A stretch of DNA of 64,000 nucleotides from Trichoplax sp. H2 (taxonomy: Eukaryota; Placozoa; Uniplacotomia; Trichoplacea): contig NOWV01000058.1 of the NCBI GenBank assembly GCA_003344405.1, positions 186,001 through 250,000 of the forward strand. The letters are read 5' to 3'. Position numbers and translations under genes: made by a program. The notes beneath the pieces are model-generated. The model did not search any database and had not been told where the DNA came from. It saw nothing but the letters and a program-made list of their open reading frames with translations. Below are positions 37,786 to 50,117 of this stretch, piece by piece (positions within the stretch are counted from its first letter, which is position 1; each line of letters opens with the position of its first letter).

Positions 37786-39053
37786 ATTGGACCACAATAC
37801 TTACTGTCTACTGTTCAGTACAGACATCGATACAATAGACTACAGTATAACACACTGGAAATGGTAGTCAGTAAGTGGTGTTGTTCAATCCCAATGGGTC
37901 CTCTCTTGGGCATTCCCTCACCTGCACTTGCGCAGTCGATACATCCTTCACAATAGCAGTTGATATGCGAGCCATTGTTGGTAGAATGAGAAAAGAAATA
38001 TTGCAATTCTTGTTTTGGATTTTCCCCTACTGTACTATTAAGGCTGCACTGTTGGGAGTCTCTAGGGACGAACAAAAAAGACTCCAAAGGAGCCAAGGAA
38101 AGCTTCCAACGTATTAACAGATTTGTTGATATAGGGAAATATGTGCCTATCCCTATAAATCAATCGGTCTAATGATTTGAAAAGATGCCTATCAGCAGTT
38201 TGTTTTACATCCATTTCAAATCACTTGTATGACGTAGTAGAGAAAATGTGCTCTACTATCGTTGTTTTCCATTACATCTTGTCATTGATAGGGTTGCTCT
38301 ACTTGATACCTCAAGGCCTCATTTTGTACAATATACACTACTGTGTATTGAACCTTTCAGCATCGACGACTCAATGTCTTCCAAGCTCATGAATATTTTC
38401 CAAAAGAGATTGTTCCAGTGTGCATTGAACTGGACAGCCTGACAGAAGGAAGTCCAGTGCTGGAGTCGACGCGTACAGTACGGTTGGTCTATTTTCTTTC
38501 GCCTAGACAGTACAGTGTACAGTATAGTACGAGTTATCATTTCGTACCAGTACTCATACTGTACTGTACTGCACCGATCTCTATTCCTTTAGATTCTACT
38601 ATTCTACTCACTGCAAGCGTGCATTGAACTGGACAGACTGACAGAACGAAGTCCAGTGCTGGAGTCGACGCGCAACAGTACTGTATAGTGAACAGTACTG
38701 TACAGTGTACAGTACGAGTTATCATTTGGTACTAGTGTGCATTGAACCGGACAGACTGACAGAACGAAGTCCAGTGCTGGAGTCGACCCGTAACAGTACT
38801 GTATACTGTACAGTAGTACCGCAACACTCAGTACAGTACTGTACTGTACCGTAGTCTATTTTCTTTCGCCTACCGTACTAGTGTGAATTGAACCGGACAG
38901 ACTGACAGAACGAAGTCCAGTGCTGGAGTCGACGCGCAACAGTACAGTATAGTACCGCAACGCTCAGTACAGTACAGTACAGTTACTGTAGTCTATTTTC
39001 TTTCGCCTACAGTATAGTGAACACTACTGTACAGTGTACAGTACATCTCTCTG
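37786..39053. repeat. GTAC-palindrome field and 4-copy hairpin repeat between RAB3 and INIP
   Basis: Self-complementary words (acagtactgtac and relatives) are dense through this stretch, which separates the divergent RAB3 and INIP start codons. Within it a unit of about 60 bp beginning gtgcattgaactggacag recurs near 38419, 38620, 38737 and 38881. Each unit contains the inverted pair actggac and gtccagt, followed by tggagtcgacgcg. A shorter element, gtctattttctttcgcctac, recurs near 38487, 38850 and 38990. The layout is the same as at 6.4-7.1 kb: a hairpin core plus GTAC spacers, but with a different core. Confidence 0.75.
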
Positions 39054-39212
39054 TCGTACAAAGTATTGTAGCCCATCGCAAATTGCACTCTAAGGGTGAA
39101 TCGCCTTCAGTGTGATTGCTTTGCGTTGCTCAATTCTCGAGAGTAAGCCACGAGCAGAAGCCAGTTGCTATTCCATCTTCCATTGATTTCAACTGCCATT
39201 TTACATCAAGAA

Positions 39213-42200
39213 ATGTCTGCAGGTAAGACAGGATTTCCTTGACTACTATAGTGACTAAAGACCTTTGATATATCGCTTTCATCGACCATCGCATTGAGCT
39301 TGTACTGTTGTAAAAAAATAAAAATTAGACACGATCAACTCGTATACAACAAGGTAACACGACAATCTTCGTCCATGGCCATTGGACACGACTTCAACGC
39401 CATCCACCATGCTAGTGTTTGTGATCGCCTTGCAGTGTGGATCATGATTAGATTAAATCATTTCCAATCGACTACGATATACTTCTTCTACGTCGAATGT
39501 AGTTTCCATCAATACACTTAACTTCAAATAAATTCCTGTAAATTGGCCATGGACCTTGATGGATGGGCCATGTTCTGTACTATTGCTCACATCATCCATA
39601 GTACTGATATCAGTATTGAGTGATTTCCTTAACGACGGTAACTTATATATATATATATTGCTGTACAGTACATCAAATCGAGCAAATTACCATGGATCAT
39701 CCTGTACAGGTACTTTCTATGCTAATTCTACAGAAATAGAAATAGCTGATAAACTAGAGGAAATATTTTGACTGTGGTAGAGTGAGTTATTATCATTGGA
39801 CTAGCAATTTCAAATTGGCCCCAATCCAACTCTTCGACGTCGAATGCGACTTTTCGTGAATACGGTTAATATCTAAAAAAGGACTACAAATCCTCCATGG
39901 ACCTAGACTGACATTAGCAACACTAGTAATTTCCTTGCATAGTGGATGGTCATCCGATACAGCAGTTTCAAGTTGTCTCCGATGGACTTCTTCCACGTCG
40001 AATATAGTTTCCATCAATACTGTTAGTTTTTCAAAAATGCGATAAAAACCCTTCATAGGCCCTTCATGAACTTCGCAGTACCGCAAAAGTCTTCAATACT
40101 GATATTTGCAATAATTAGGATTTCCTCTATACCCAGTAAATGCACATATATGTATATATACAGAATCGAATGTAAATTGAGCAATGTCAAATGGGCTGCA
40201 ATGGGCTTCTCCTATTGTACGTCGGATGTAATTGTCATTGATACTAAAGTCTTTCTTGATACAGATAGAGTAGAAAGTGTTGATAGATACGATATGAACA
40301 TGCAGCAGAGCCATATGCATGATTCTTGCATGACTGAATCAGTGGCTATTTTATTATCAAATATAATCGGGTAGGATAACATTAATTGACTAATTTTTAA
40401 CTGCAATTGATCACAGATATGTATTAAACATAAAGTAGACACGTGTATCTTAGGTACTGCAAACCTAATTCACAGTTCAGTTTTCCAATGCTGACTTTAC
40501 ATCATTAGCCTTGAAAACTTTCAAATTTTATCGGTCAACTATTTCGTCATAGACTCATATCTTGCTTTACTATATTATACAGTACTTGTATAACCATTGA
40601 ATATTGGATTACCGAGTATACACGGTGTATGCTATACAGTAATTACCGATATGCAGAAACACGCGTATAAAATTGCATCTACAAAAGATGATTTATAAAT
40701 AACAATCAACAGCCGCTTTAACTTGGAAATAAACAAACATGACTGCTGTACTTGATCAATTGATTCAATGCGTATAGCATAACGTACATAATTTCCGCTG
40801 CAATAAATATATGCGTACTGTACTCGTTTTTAGATCAAATCAATAATCGAAGAGCATTTCAAAAAGATGGTGCTGCTAAACGACCTAACGTTAGAAGCCA
40901 GGGACCCGCATCTGCGACAGCTCATAGGTAAATCACTTGCGATTCAGCTGGTAACTTGATTTATATTGCAACACCATCTTATACGTATTTTATTAAACGC
41001 AGTCGATGTAGCTGTAATTGCAACTATTGTAAATATTGACAAGGATTTGAAAAATATTGTTCCCTTTTGTGCGTATAATTTTACATTGGAAAATGTAAAA
41101 TCTCATAGGCCCAACTAGCGCAGATGGCTCAAAGGAGCTTTTACAATTGCAAAGTTTCCTTTATCTTAACTTTTTAATTTACAACAATACAGCAACTTAT
41201 TTAATATTTACTCCTACTGACAGTCTCCGATAGTACCTATATTAACTGTCCCTCTACCAAGATAAGACAGGCAACACGATGATAGTCATCCGTTGTGTAC
41301 TAATTTACGATGAAGTAGAGAAAACTTTGATATCCTCAAATTACCGAACGATTACTACTTATTTCTAAACAATCTACCGTTTTTGACTCGCTTGAATTTT
41401 ACTACTGTTACTGTATTATTTAATAATAACTGATGGATGTATCAGGTGTATTTGTATAATACAGGTGCTGATACATACCATTCATATTCTTAAATTGAAT
41501 AATTAATAAACATAATGATTACATCCGACAGTCTTTAGCGGGTTATCAACCTTCAATTTTATTGATATCTTCGAAGTAGTGATAGTCTACGCCGTGTCAT
41601 CGAATCATAATTTTCTACACCTACCTACATACATGTTATTACGGTAGTCAGTAATACGCACCACGTTTTTAATAAACAAAGGTATAGCTTGTACACAGTT
41701 AATAATAGTTTAAAAAATGATGTTGATATTAGTTACGATCTCTAACATCGTAATTTATGGCTAGGGTCCCTCAACAACAAAGAAGTCTCCGAAATCCTCC
41801 AAATGCAGGTCCTCCTCCTTTAATACCCGGAAATCAAGTAGAATCATCTGTAAGTAATACAATGGGATATTTCCATTGCAAATAAATCATTCTAATTATT
41901 GTATATATACTATACGTTTTATAAGCCAGTAATATAGTTGCAGTGAAGTTATGAAGTTATGAATTTAATACTAGCAAATAAAAATCCACAATACTATTAA
42001 TAACATACGCGTATTTTGTCATACATTTTTATCAAAGTATTTACAGTAGTAGACAGTAATTGTAGCCTTACGCCACGTTATTTTAACAAACACATACTTG
42101 ATATAGATACGTAAAGATGCAAATACTTCCCACAATCCTCCAGCCCCAGCTAGCTCCAATGATCAAATATCCCTCGCATTGCAGGTAAAGATGAATGTTA

Positions 42201-42415
42201 GAACGGATCATTTTAGCGATTGGCATGACCTAGTTTTAGAATTTGGTACGCTCTCATGCCACCAATTTACTTCTATTTTCAATTTTTATCATAACAAATG
42301 AATTATTCACTATCAAATACTATAATAGCACGCTAGAACTACCACACCAGGCTATTACATTGGTCAAGATTCAAAATTTGGCAATTTAATCCTCCCTGTT
42401 CTACCGGAATTTTAA
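39213..42415 (+). CDS. INIP: INIP / SOSS complex subunit C homologue, complete, five exons
   Basis: Exons 39213-39222, 40834-40927, 41765-41849, 42107-42184 and 42329-42415 join in phase to 117 residues (human INIP 104). The C-terminal part is diagnostic: LALQHARTTTPGYYIGQDS followed by KFGNLILPVLPEF. This matches the AALQHAHAHSSGYFITQDS and AFGNLILPVLP region of INIP. The N-terminal part is Pro, Gln and Asn rich and poorly conserved. INIP is the small subunit of the SOSS complex with INTS3 and an OB-fold single-strand DNA binding protein, acting in DNA double-strand-break signalling in the nucleus. Exon 1 codes only MSA plus one base. It was chosen for its clean ATG and GTAAGA donor and is the least certain part. 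The stop codon overlaps an AATAAA. Confidence 0.85.
39411..40077 (-). pseudogene. Degenerate protein-like repeats inside INIP intron 1
   Basis: On the minus strand, two stretches about 500 bp apart encode closely similar peptides. One reads VLMETIFDVEEVHRRQLE, in a frame from 40086 to 39793. The other reads VLMETTFDVEEVYRSRLE, ending in a stop near 39465. Their upstream parts also align (EVHEGPMKGFYRIF and KVHGQFTGIYLK). A third, weaker copy lies downstream in the first frame. I do not recognise the family. The copies could be a decayed gene with internal repeats or a diverged minisatellite. Confidence 0.35.
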
Positions 42416-42419
42416 TAAA
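42414..42419 (+). promoter_or_regulatory. AATAAA polyadenylation signal overlapping the INIP stop
   Basis: The stop TAA at 42413-42415 continues as TAATAAA. The arrangement is the same as at the TXNDC12 stop. Confidence 0.5.
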
Positions 42420-43738
42420 TATTGATAAATCCCACTTAAAATTCCTAATTTTACAAAAATTGTAAGAAACTAATGCAGCGGATACTGGTTAAATTTTCTT
42501 TCAAGTATAAACTTGCATTTGTGTACAGCATGTAAATAGACAAACCGTTCATTAACTATAATAAAGTAATAATGTACCATTATTGCATTCGATAACTCTG
42601 TATCATGCATTAATCGTCCAATAAAATAATTTATTTTACCAGCGTATATCGTACCTATCACTAATACATTTATCAGACAAGATAATAGTGCACAAAAAGC
42701 GATGATTTATCCAAAATTTTGACATCCAATTGAAGATGATTTCAACGTAGTAGTTTCTATTTTATTTAAGCATTTCGAAGTTGATAAAATATTGTCTAAC
42801 AGTATACGAAATTTTAAAGGATACCATTATATCGATATGCATAAATTGCCCACCAAGTAGTAGCAGATTTTATTTTAGAACAAATTTCGCAAACGGCGTC
42901 ATGTAAAATCAAAGTAACTGTTATAAATTTGTAACGTTAAAGCGAATTTACGTATCAGGGATTGTATACATTAATTAATTAATTAATTAGATTGGGATCC
43001 ATTCGCTAATACTCGTATATCGAAAACAATACAATAATAAGCCTCGATTACGAATATATTCTTGACACCATAAACGTCTTCATATATATATGACAATAAT
43101 ATATATATACGTAAAAATTCAGTATAATACAATAGCGTAATCATGATCGTATTTTTAGTACGGTATATTACAATACTTTAAGGTTAGAATATACAGTAAA
43201 TAGTTCCATCTCTAAATACCAAAAGTAACTTAATGCAATACATAACAGCATTTCAAAATTGCTCTAACAACTTACAGTATTTGAACACTTATGCAAATAT
43301 AATCACGAATTTCGGAAACCGCTTCAAAATTCTATTACAATTTCATAACTCTCTATATATTTATATTTATATAACCGGCGTCAGTCAAACCAATCTGGTT
43401 CAAATACTAAAATAATACACTTTCCACATACAATGAATACCTTTCGCATTCAAAACAACCAACAGCATGATAATTATGAAGACATATCAATTGAAAGCTC
43501 TTAGAACTAGTATTTTAATTACAGCGATCTGCAACTCTTCCCGCTCCTTCGAGTTGAATCATTAGCTTTAATATATAGAAAATAAATGAAACTAGCTAGT
43601 CATCATACTATCAAATATCAACAGATTTTTAAGCACTATACAAATTTTAAAAATAAATTTCATAAATTGACTACAGGTAATGCATTTGAGAATCATCTTG
43701 GCCAAAAAATATAATATCGTATTGCGTCTAAACCATTG
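42420..43738. other. Tail-to-tail intergenic region between INIP and STK11
   Basis: About 1.3 kb of AT-rich DNA with an ATTA microsatellite at about 42970-42989 and TA runs near 43082-43106. No frame here carries a motif. Confidence 0.5.
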
Positions 43739-46700
43739 TTATTGCGATTTACAGCCAGATATTTTTCTGGACTTTTTTTCTTGCGGAGCAATTCCTGAAG
43801 ATTGATTTGCACTACTATTGCTAACGTTGGCATGATTTCGAAAATGATCTGATGTCCCTGACTCTAAAATTTAACGAAATGACATCTTTAATGACTACAT
43901 CATTATAGTATAAATTGGCATCAAAATTTACTTTAGAATTCGATTTTTCTATTTCACATTCTTCTATACAACTTACGATTTAAAACATTATCGTCTTCCT
44001 CATTATCCGGTACTACACTTTCAGGATGCAAGGCCTCTAAGTACGGAAGGACAGACATATCATCATTATCGTTTGGTTTGATAAATTCAGCAGTCTTAAT
44101 AAATTTCCTTCTTGTCCATCTATGAAGCAATCACACCAACTATCAGTAAAGAGGCATGGGAACAGAGCTTGCAAAAAAAAATTACTGTATGATAAAATAG
44201 CTTACGAGTGCACTTTTATCGCCCAAATGTCCATTCTTTCATTTTCATCTAACATTAAGATGCCTAAAATAATATGTACAGTATACGCCATGTCATAATT
44301 TAATTTGAATATGTAGAAAATAGACCAGATAATTAAAACAGTACATGAGTGCTACTAACCATTAATTAAATCCTTTAATTCACTCTCGTGCTTAAGAACA
44401 TCAGGAATAGTATACTGCCCTTTGCCAATATTTTCAAACAATGTAAACACAGTACGACCTTCAAATGGGTACACACCAGATGTCATCTTAAACCTAAATT
44501 TATTTCAACATGAATGAGGAAAGATTACTATCATTATCTCGGAGATATTCCTATTTGACTTGAATCTTACAGTGTTATACCAACAGCCCATGTATCCAAC
44601 TTAAATCCAGAAAATGTATCGTGTCCATTGGCAACTTCGGGCGGTTGAAAAGCCGGCGAACCTTGACTTGTAGAAATCTTATCGTCTAAGGCGAATAGAT
44701 CCAACTCCTAAAAAATGAATAACAACACACGTATAAACAATAGGATATAACATACAATACTAACGAAATGAATCAATTTATTACTAGCATTTGGAATAAA
44801 TACCTCTGCGACACCAAAATCAGTGATTTTTAAAATTTGGTCATGGGTAATTAACAAATTCCCTGGTTTAACATCTTTATGGATAATTCGTCGACTGTGA
44901 AGATAGTCTAAACCATTGACCAACTGAGCAAAATACCTAATTCGAAGTATAAGTGGATACTAACATTACTATTTCGAAACAAGTACTTAAGGGAGCTACA
45001 TCAGAAGCTTCCTAAAAAGTAAAATTACAGCGACTAGACTAAAGAGTAAAACAAGAGTTATGATAATAAAATTTTGAGAGTAAAATGAGAATAGTAATTT
45101 AATTTCATAACAGTACTACTAACAAATGCGCTTGCCACAACGGAAATTTTCCACTGGGTGTTTTCTCTAACAAGCTTTGCATCACGGTAAAACAATATTC
45201 CATTATCATGTATGTTGACATTTGTCAAAGAAAATTTTTCAATCCATCCGTAATAAAATTTGGTAATTCTAATTAAAAATTATTGTCAAACAGTGTAAAT
45301 TTGGACATAGATATAAGCACTGCAAGCTGCTTTTATGAACAATTGGCCATAACATGGAACTTCAATTCTTGCAATATTTTAATAACAAAAATCATTCATA
45401 ATATACGAAACCCTTCCTTACGTAGCACTAGCAAGAATCTCGAGTATAATAATGATGCTAATTATCACAAACCGATAAATTAACTACAGTATGTACTGGT
45501 ATAAATTACACTAAATGTACGAAATCAATGACTTTGTAAAAATTACGAAAATGTAAACGCGAATTTATAAAATCACTGAGTGCTGTTTAAAGCTGTACGA
45601 TGAATAATCTAATCTTTATCGATATTACAACTAAGTTGTGCATACTGTTGAAAATTTAATTATAATAAACAGTCTTTTATGATTGTATATTGTCTACTGT
45701 ATTTTAATATATTTACTTTGTAATACCAACTGCTACCTTAATTAAACACTTACTATACAACATTCAAATTGACACAGGTAACTTTTGAACAATTTTACCC
45801 CTGAAATTAATAGTTTACAATATACTTGCACAGATACATATGGATTCTATTAGAATTAGCTAGTGAATAGCAGTATCCTTTACTGAGATATTACGTTAAA
45901 TCACTAAAATTGATACCTTCATAAATGACCTTACTGGAAAGTATAATAAAATCTTGTGATCTGTAATATTTAAATTGAACTTTTATTTTACGAGAACTAT
46001 TCGAAATTTTAAAGTATAGCCCTTATAACTCAGAGCTAACAAAACATATCAGCAAAATTAATCTTTCAATAGAAACTTTTCAAAAGGATATCTTTTTTGC
46101 TTCTCATCACAGGTAACAACTTCACATAACGTGACAATATTTTTATGCGATAAACCTTTGAGTAGTCGTATCTCCCTAGACATGATTGATGTAAATAGTT
46201 TTCGGTTAGCATAAGTCCAATCAATTTCTATTTTATCTATAACGATATAACAACAATTGCAATGAACAGAATAGGCTAATACAGTCTTGAAAATGCATGG
46301 ATATAGCTATTGACAGAAACGCAGCGCTTTATTAACAACGTATACGCGTAAGCAGTAGCAATGATCCATGGTATTATTGTTTCGGGAAATGTTATACTTG
46401 CAACAGATTGTGAGGTGCTATCGCGGAGATCATACAGTATTGCTACGAGTCGATACTACTGTAGAAAACATTACAGGAGCAACAATTAGATAACTAACAG
46501 CAGGTAGAAATGCAGTAAACAATCAGCCTACGTGAAAACTTCAAGAATAATAATAAGGATGCTTTACGACGCAGCTATGACACGGTATTTATAAAAACTT
46601 TCATCGAATTATGCATATAGTACGTATGCTAAAATATCATTATTAAAATATAACGTTACTTTGCCGGGTAAAGGATTGAGTGATAGCAAATAGATCATTT

Positions 46701-49700
46701 TCCAAGATTGAGTCATGATTACTATATACTCTGGAAAAATATCCACTTAACCTGTAGGTAATCAAGCATCCATCGATGACTTTAAAATAGTATTCCTAAT
46801 CATGCAGCTTAACTTAATACTGTAGAAGAATCACGTAGGCTAATTATGATAAGGTTCTATGGAAACGTGCAGGGATGCATTCCCAGTTGGTATCGTAATA
46901 CTCCTAACTGTAAATATTTACGATCCCATCGCCTGGATTAAGCTCTTCCTTGTAGTAAGCGTATACCACTGCTTAAGCGATCTTTGATCAAAAATTCCTC
47001 ACGGAAACAGATCGTAAAATTCTCACTGTCTATACTGTAGTAATTAGCTAAGCCAACGGTTCATTTTAATCATGAAAGCATTCTTTAACCAATCGCGAAA
47101 TACGACGTAAAAACAGAATAGTACCGACCATATGCAGAGATCAATGTCATGCAGATATTAGAACCATATAGATTTGAAAAATACTATACCGGCAGTTCTA
47201 GCTAATCTCTGTTGCTAAGCTACAAAGTAACTTTTACGATTTATTATAATCGATTTTTGATAGAATCCATCGCCGTCAATCCGATAGAGTAATATTAAAA
47301 AATTGATGATTACTATTATGTTGATGAAACTGGAAAACTCAACTCCCATTTTTTCCTAACTATCGGCTCTTCTATTTCGCCATTATTATTGATGTCCAAC
47401 TTTTAGGAAATATCGAATCATGTGATGTTCAAATGGAGGTTATTTTCAAAAGTACTTTGAACTGAAATTGTATTGCACAAGGACAGATACAATTCAAGCT
47501 ACGTTCTGATTACCGTCAAGTGATGATGTCAATAATTAATTAATATCCAATTTTTGCCCTAGAATAAGACTTTTACTCTCCACACGAATAAAAGCATCAC
47601 GCCAACTGCAGCAATGAGAGGAAAGAAAATAATAGCCTATGTGCAATTGTTTATACAGTTTTCATACAATACTGTATAACAGTAAATAATTGAAGCTACT
47701 GTAACATTTCTATTTCACAACGAAAACCCGAATGATGTCTATATCAAATATTAATAACTCGGGTAAGTAGCAGTGATAAGGTAGAATGATCAATAGCAAT
47801 GGATCTATACATGTGTACAGTAGAGTTTATGCCAAGGTTCTCTCAGTGTAAGTCAAGAATAAAAATGATCGCTTCTATTACTGAGTTGTTAACAAGATGA
47901 TCGAAATGGCCATGACATCGAATAAAAAAGTTATCATTTGTAGCTGTCGAAAAGAGTGATTGGTGCCTAATATCAACATGATTTGTATCACGTAAACGAT
48001 ATCGCGTTGGCATGACAATAGCCAATTTTGGCGTTAATATGCTCAACGATTGAATCTCCATTAGCGATCATCATTAAGCTTAATTGAAAGCGTAGTCCAA
48101 TCCAATCTTTCCATTTCCATAGCTCCATTACTATGGATAGTTGTGCGTGTGAATAGGAATGCACTTTACGTATCTCCAATGCTCTTGTAATGTGTGGTAT
48201 AATTCAATACTAACACGTTTAGCGATGATAGAATGGGCTACCGTAAGCATGTCACTAGGTCTCAAAGGGAAGAAGGAACGAGGATAGCATGGATGGAAAT
48301 AGTGGAATGGCAACATTGACGAAAGCAAACATCAGCCGTAGCCGATAGCAATATCGGAAATGTTGTATAAACTACAGTTTAGCGGTCTTGGGTAGAAGAG
48401 CACTTTAATATTAGCAAAATTCATGTTGTAATTATGATCAACTATAAATTTGACTAAATAAATAAACTTCATTTTTCTAGCTCTATTATGTTGCAATCTA
48501 TCCATTCTCAATGTAAGAAGGAATGCAACTCTAGCGAACAAGGTGTCCATCAGGTCACGATATAATTTATCTTTCAAACAGAGGAAAAGATGGTGTTCTC
48601 GTGATTGTTTTTAAAGCCGATCATCTATTTTCTAGCAGCCCAACAACCTACGCAGTGTACCATGACAACAACAAAAAGTGATGAGTATCCATGGACTCAG
48701 CACGGCAAGGATAGACAGCCCATTAGCATAAAATCCATTTTTAGTCATAATCTATACAAACAAGTGAGTGATAGCACTTTTTCACCTTCAAACTTTACAG
48801 TGAAAGGAATGGATTAAGTGAATATTTGGTTATCCCCTATGGCAATGCCTTTAAGTAATACCACTATACGACAAGGCTTTCATGATAGACCTTGTGTAGT
48901 TTTATTGGAGTGTAGCGATGACTAAGGGGAAAAAACACTCATGAAAATAATAGCAAGAGTGTATTTGAAAAATATCGACAGAACTTGCTAGCATAGTGCT
49001 ATATCCTTTTTTGGGACTATGGTTGTCATGCAGGATTGCAAGCAAATGGTGTCAAGTTGAAAAAAGATGTTGGATAGATGATAAAAATAACAATCAGCGT
49101 CAACAACTCTTGATCCATCATCATTCCACCTTTATAGTGTCGGATGATTCTTTGATAGCCAAAGGGAAAATATCTCAAAGTATTAGTGCAGTTTGTGTGA
49201 AAATTGTCCTAGGGTACGGTTGACTTGAGTCATACTTTAGGTTTGATGGGTGGTTTGCTCACCATTTGCAATGATGTTGACAAAGATTGAAGATGGACGC
49301 GTTGAGAATAGAAGAAGGAAATGATGATGGAATACAATCGGATGATGATGACGAAGATGGAATCGATGGTGAAATGGTAATGGCAATACAAGGATAAACC
49401 TTGTCCTGATGAATGTGTCATTGATGGATAAATGGAAGGAAAAAAGGGGATTGAAAGAGAGTAGCTATTGATGAAACGGATTGAGAAGAAATTGGATTTG
49501 GACAATCATGATGGCTTTATGGCTGCAATCAAGGATGATGCAAGGAAGGCAAGGTATGTGCAAAATACTATGTCGTGGTATCGCATGGTAAGAGTATGAC
49601 GATTGAGGTCATGTATATTGGGTGAAGAGCACGTCGACTACAAGACTATACCCTAGCATTCAACAACATGGGCAAGGATAGAAATGGGTCCTTACCGTAG

Positions 49701-50015
49701 GACATTTTGCTCGCCATTGGGGATTCGCTTCAATTTTGCATTCTTTAATATTTTAACAGCTAATCGCTTTAGGGTATAAGTATCCAAGACTTCTTTCACT
49801 TTGCCGTAAGCGCCTTCTCCTAACACACCGCCCTTCAAGTAGCGATTACCAATCAATTTGGCATGCTTGATTTTAGGCTGATAAATAATTTCAGGTGATT
49901 CATCATTTTTCATCAGGTAAGCGATCCACTCATCTTCGTTATCCTGATCACCATCGGAGGTACAACAAGAATCGTCGTCGAGAGTTACATTATTATGATC
50001 ATCACTGGACGCCAT
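43739..50015 (-). CDS. STK11: STK11/LKB1 serine/threonine kinase, complete, nine exons
   Basis: Exons 50015-49696, 46175-46092, 45213-45124, 44936-44804, 44707-44571, 44493-44360, 44263-44206, 44119-43977 and 43863-43739 join in phase to 407 residues (human 433). Landmarks: [15 protein letters not shown] before the kinase domain, GEGAYGKV (66-73), AVK with Lys88, HKDVKPGN with Asp186, DFGVAE with Asp204, and [17 protein letters not shown] after it. The C-terminal tail has [10 protein letters not shown] and ends [10 protein letters not shown]. The family is the master kinase that activates AMPK and related kinases with STRAD and MO25. The AFQPPE and DTFSGFK blocks are specific to LKB1. The C-terminal CKSQ is a CaaX-like farnesylation box. 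Intron 2 has AT-AC ends; all other introns are GT-AG. The start is the ATG in ccaaATGGCG-type context upstream of the acidic N-terminus. Confidence 0.95.
45214..46091 (-). other. U12-type AT-AC intron (STK11 intron 2)
   Basis: On the minus strand the intron opens with ATATCCTTTT (46091-46082), the consensus 5' site of the minor spliceosome. It closes with AC (45215-45214). A branch-like TTCTTTGAC places its A at 45225, 11 nt before the 3' end, in the window typical for U12 introns. No GT donor in the neighbourhood keeps the frame between KQKR and YMIMEYC. Human STK11 is known to have a U12 AT-AC intron 2 in the same codon context. Confidence 0.93.
46176..49695 (-). other. STK11 intron 1, 3.5 kb, no nested gene confirmed
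   Basis: The left half is AT-rich. The right half (47.8-49.6 kb) is less AT-rich, with GATGATG-type runs near 49260-49380. Three neighbouring minus-strand frames (48332-48577, 48131-48328, 47988-48179) have somewhat protein-like composition, but no recognised motif and no continuous frame. They could be a decayed gene or chance. Confidence 0.4.
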
Positions 50016-50117
50016 TTAGAAAGTGCATTGGAAAGGCGACCAGCGGCTTGCGATGTGCCCCTCCACCTAAGCTTCCACGGTTGAAATGGTCTGCTTGAAG
50101 GGATACCGTGGGGGCGA

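Noticed and set aside
41101-41150. tRNA-like start ggcccaactagcgcagatgg
   Set aside because: No matching acceptor stem and no T-arm B box.
40870-41820. Alternative reading of INIP exons 2 and 3 starting at ATG 40870
   Set aside because: That frame has GC-rich third positions and soon hits a stop. The chosen frame has AT-rich third positions and joins to the diagnostic INIP C terminus.
42970-42989. ATTA microsatellite
   Set aside because: Simple-sequence repeat in AT-rich DNA, no further significance seen.
47988-48577. Three adjacent minus-strand frames in STK11 intron 1 suggesting a nested gene
   Set aside because: Composition is mildly protein-like, but the frames are interrupted, with no splice sites that join them and no motif.
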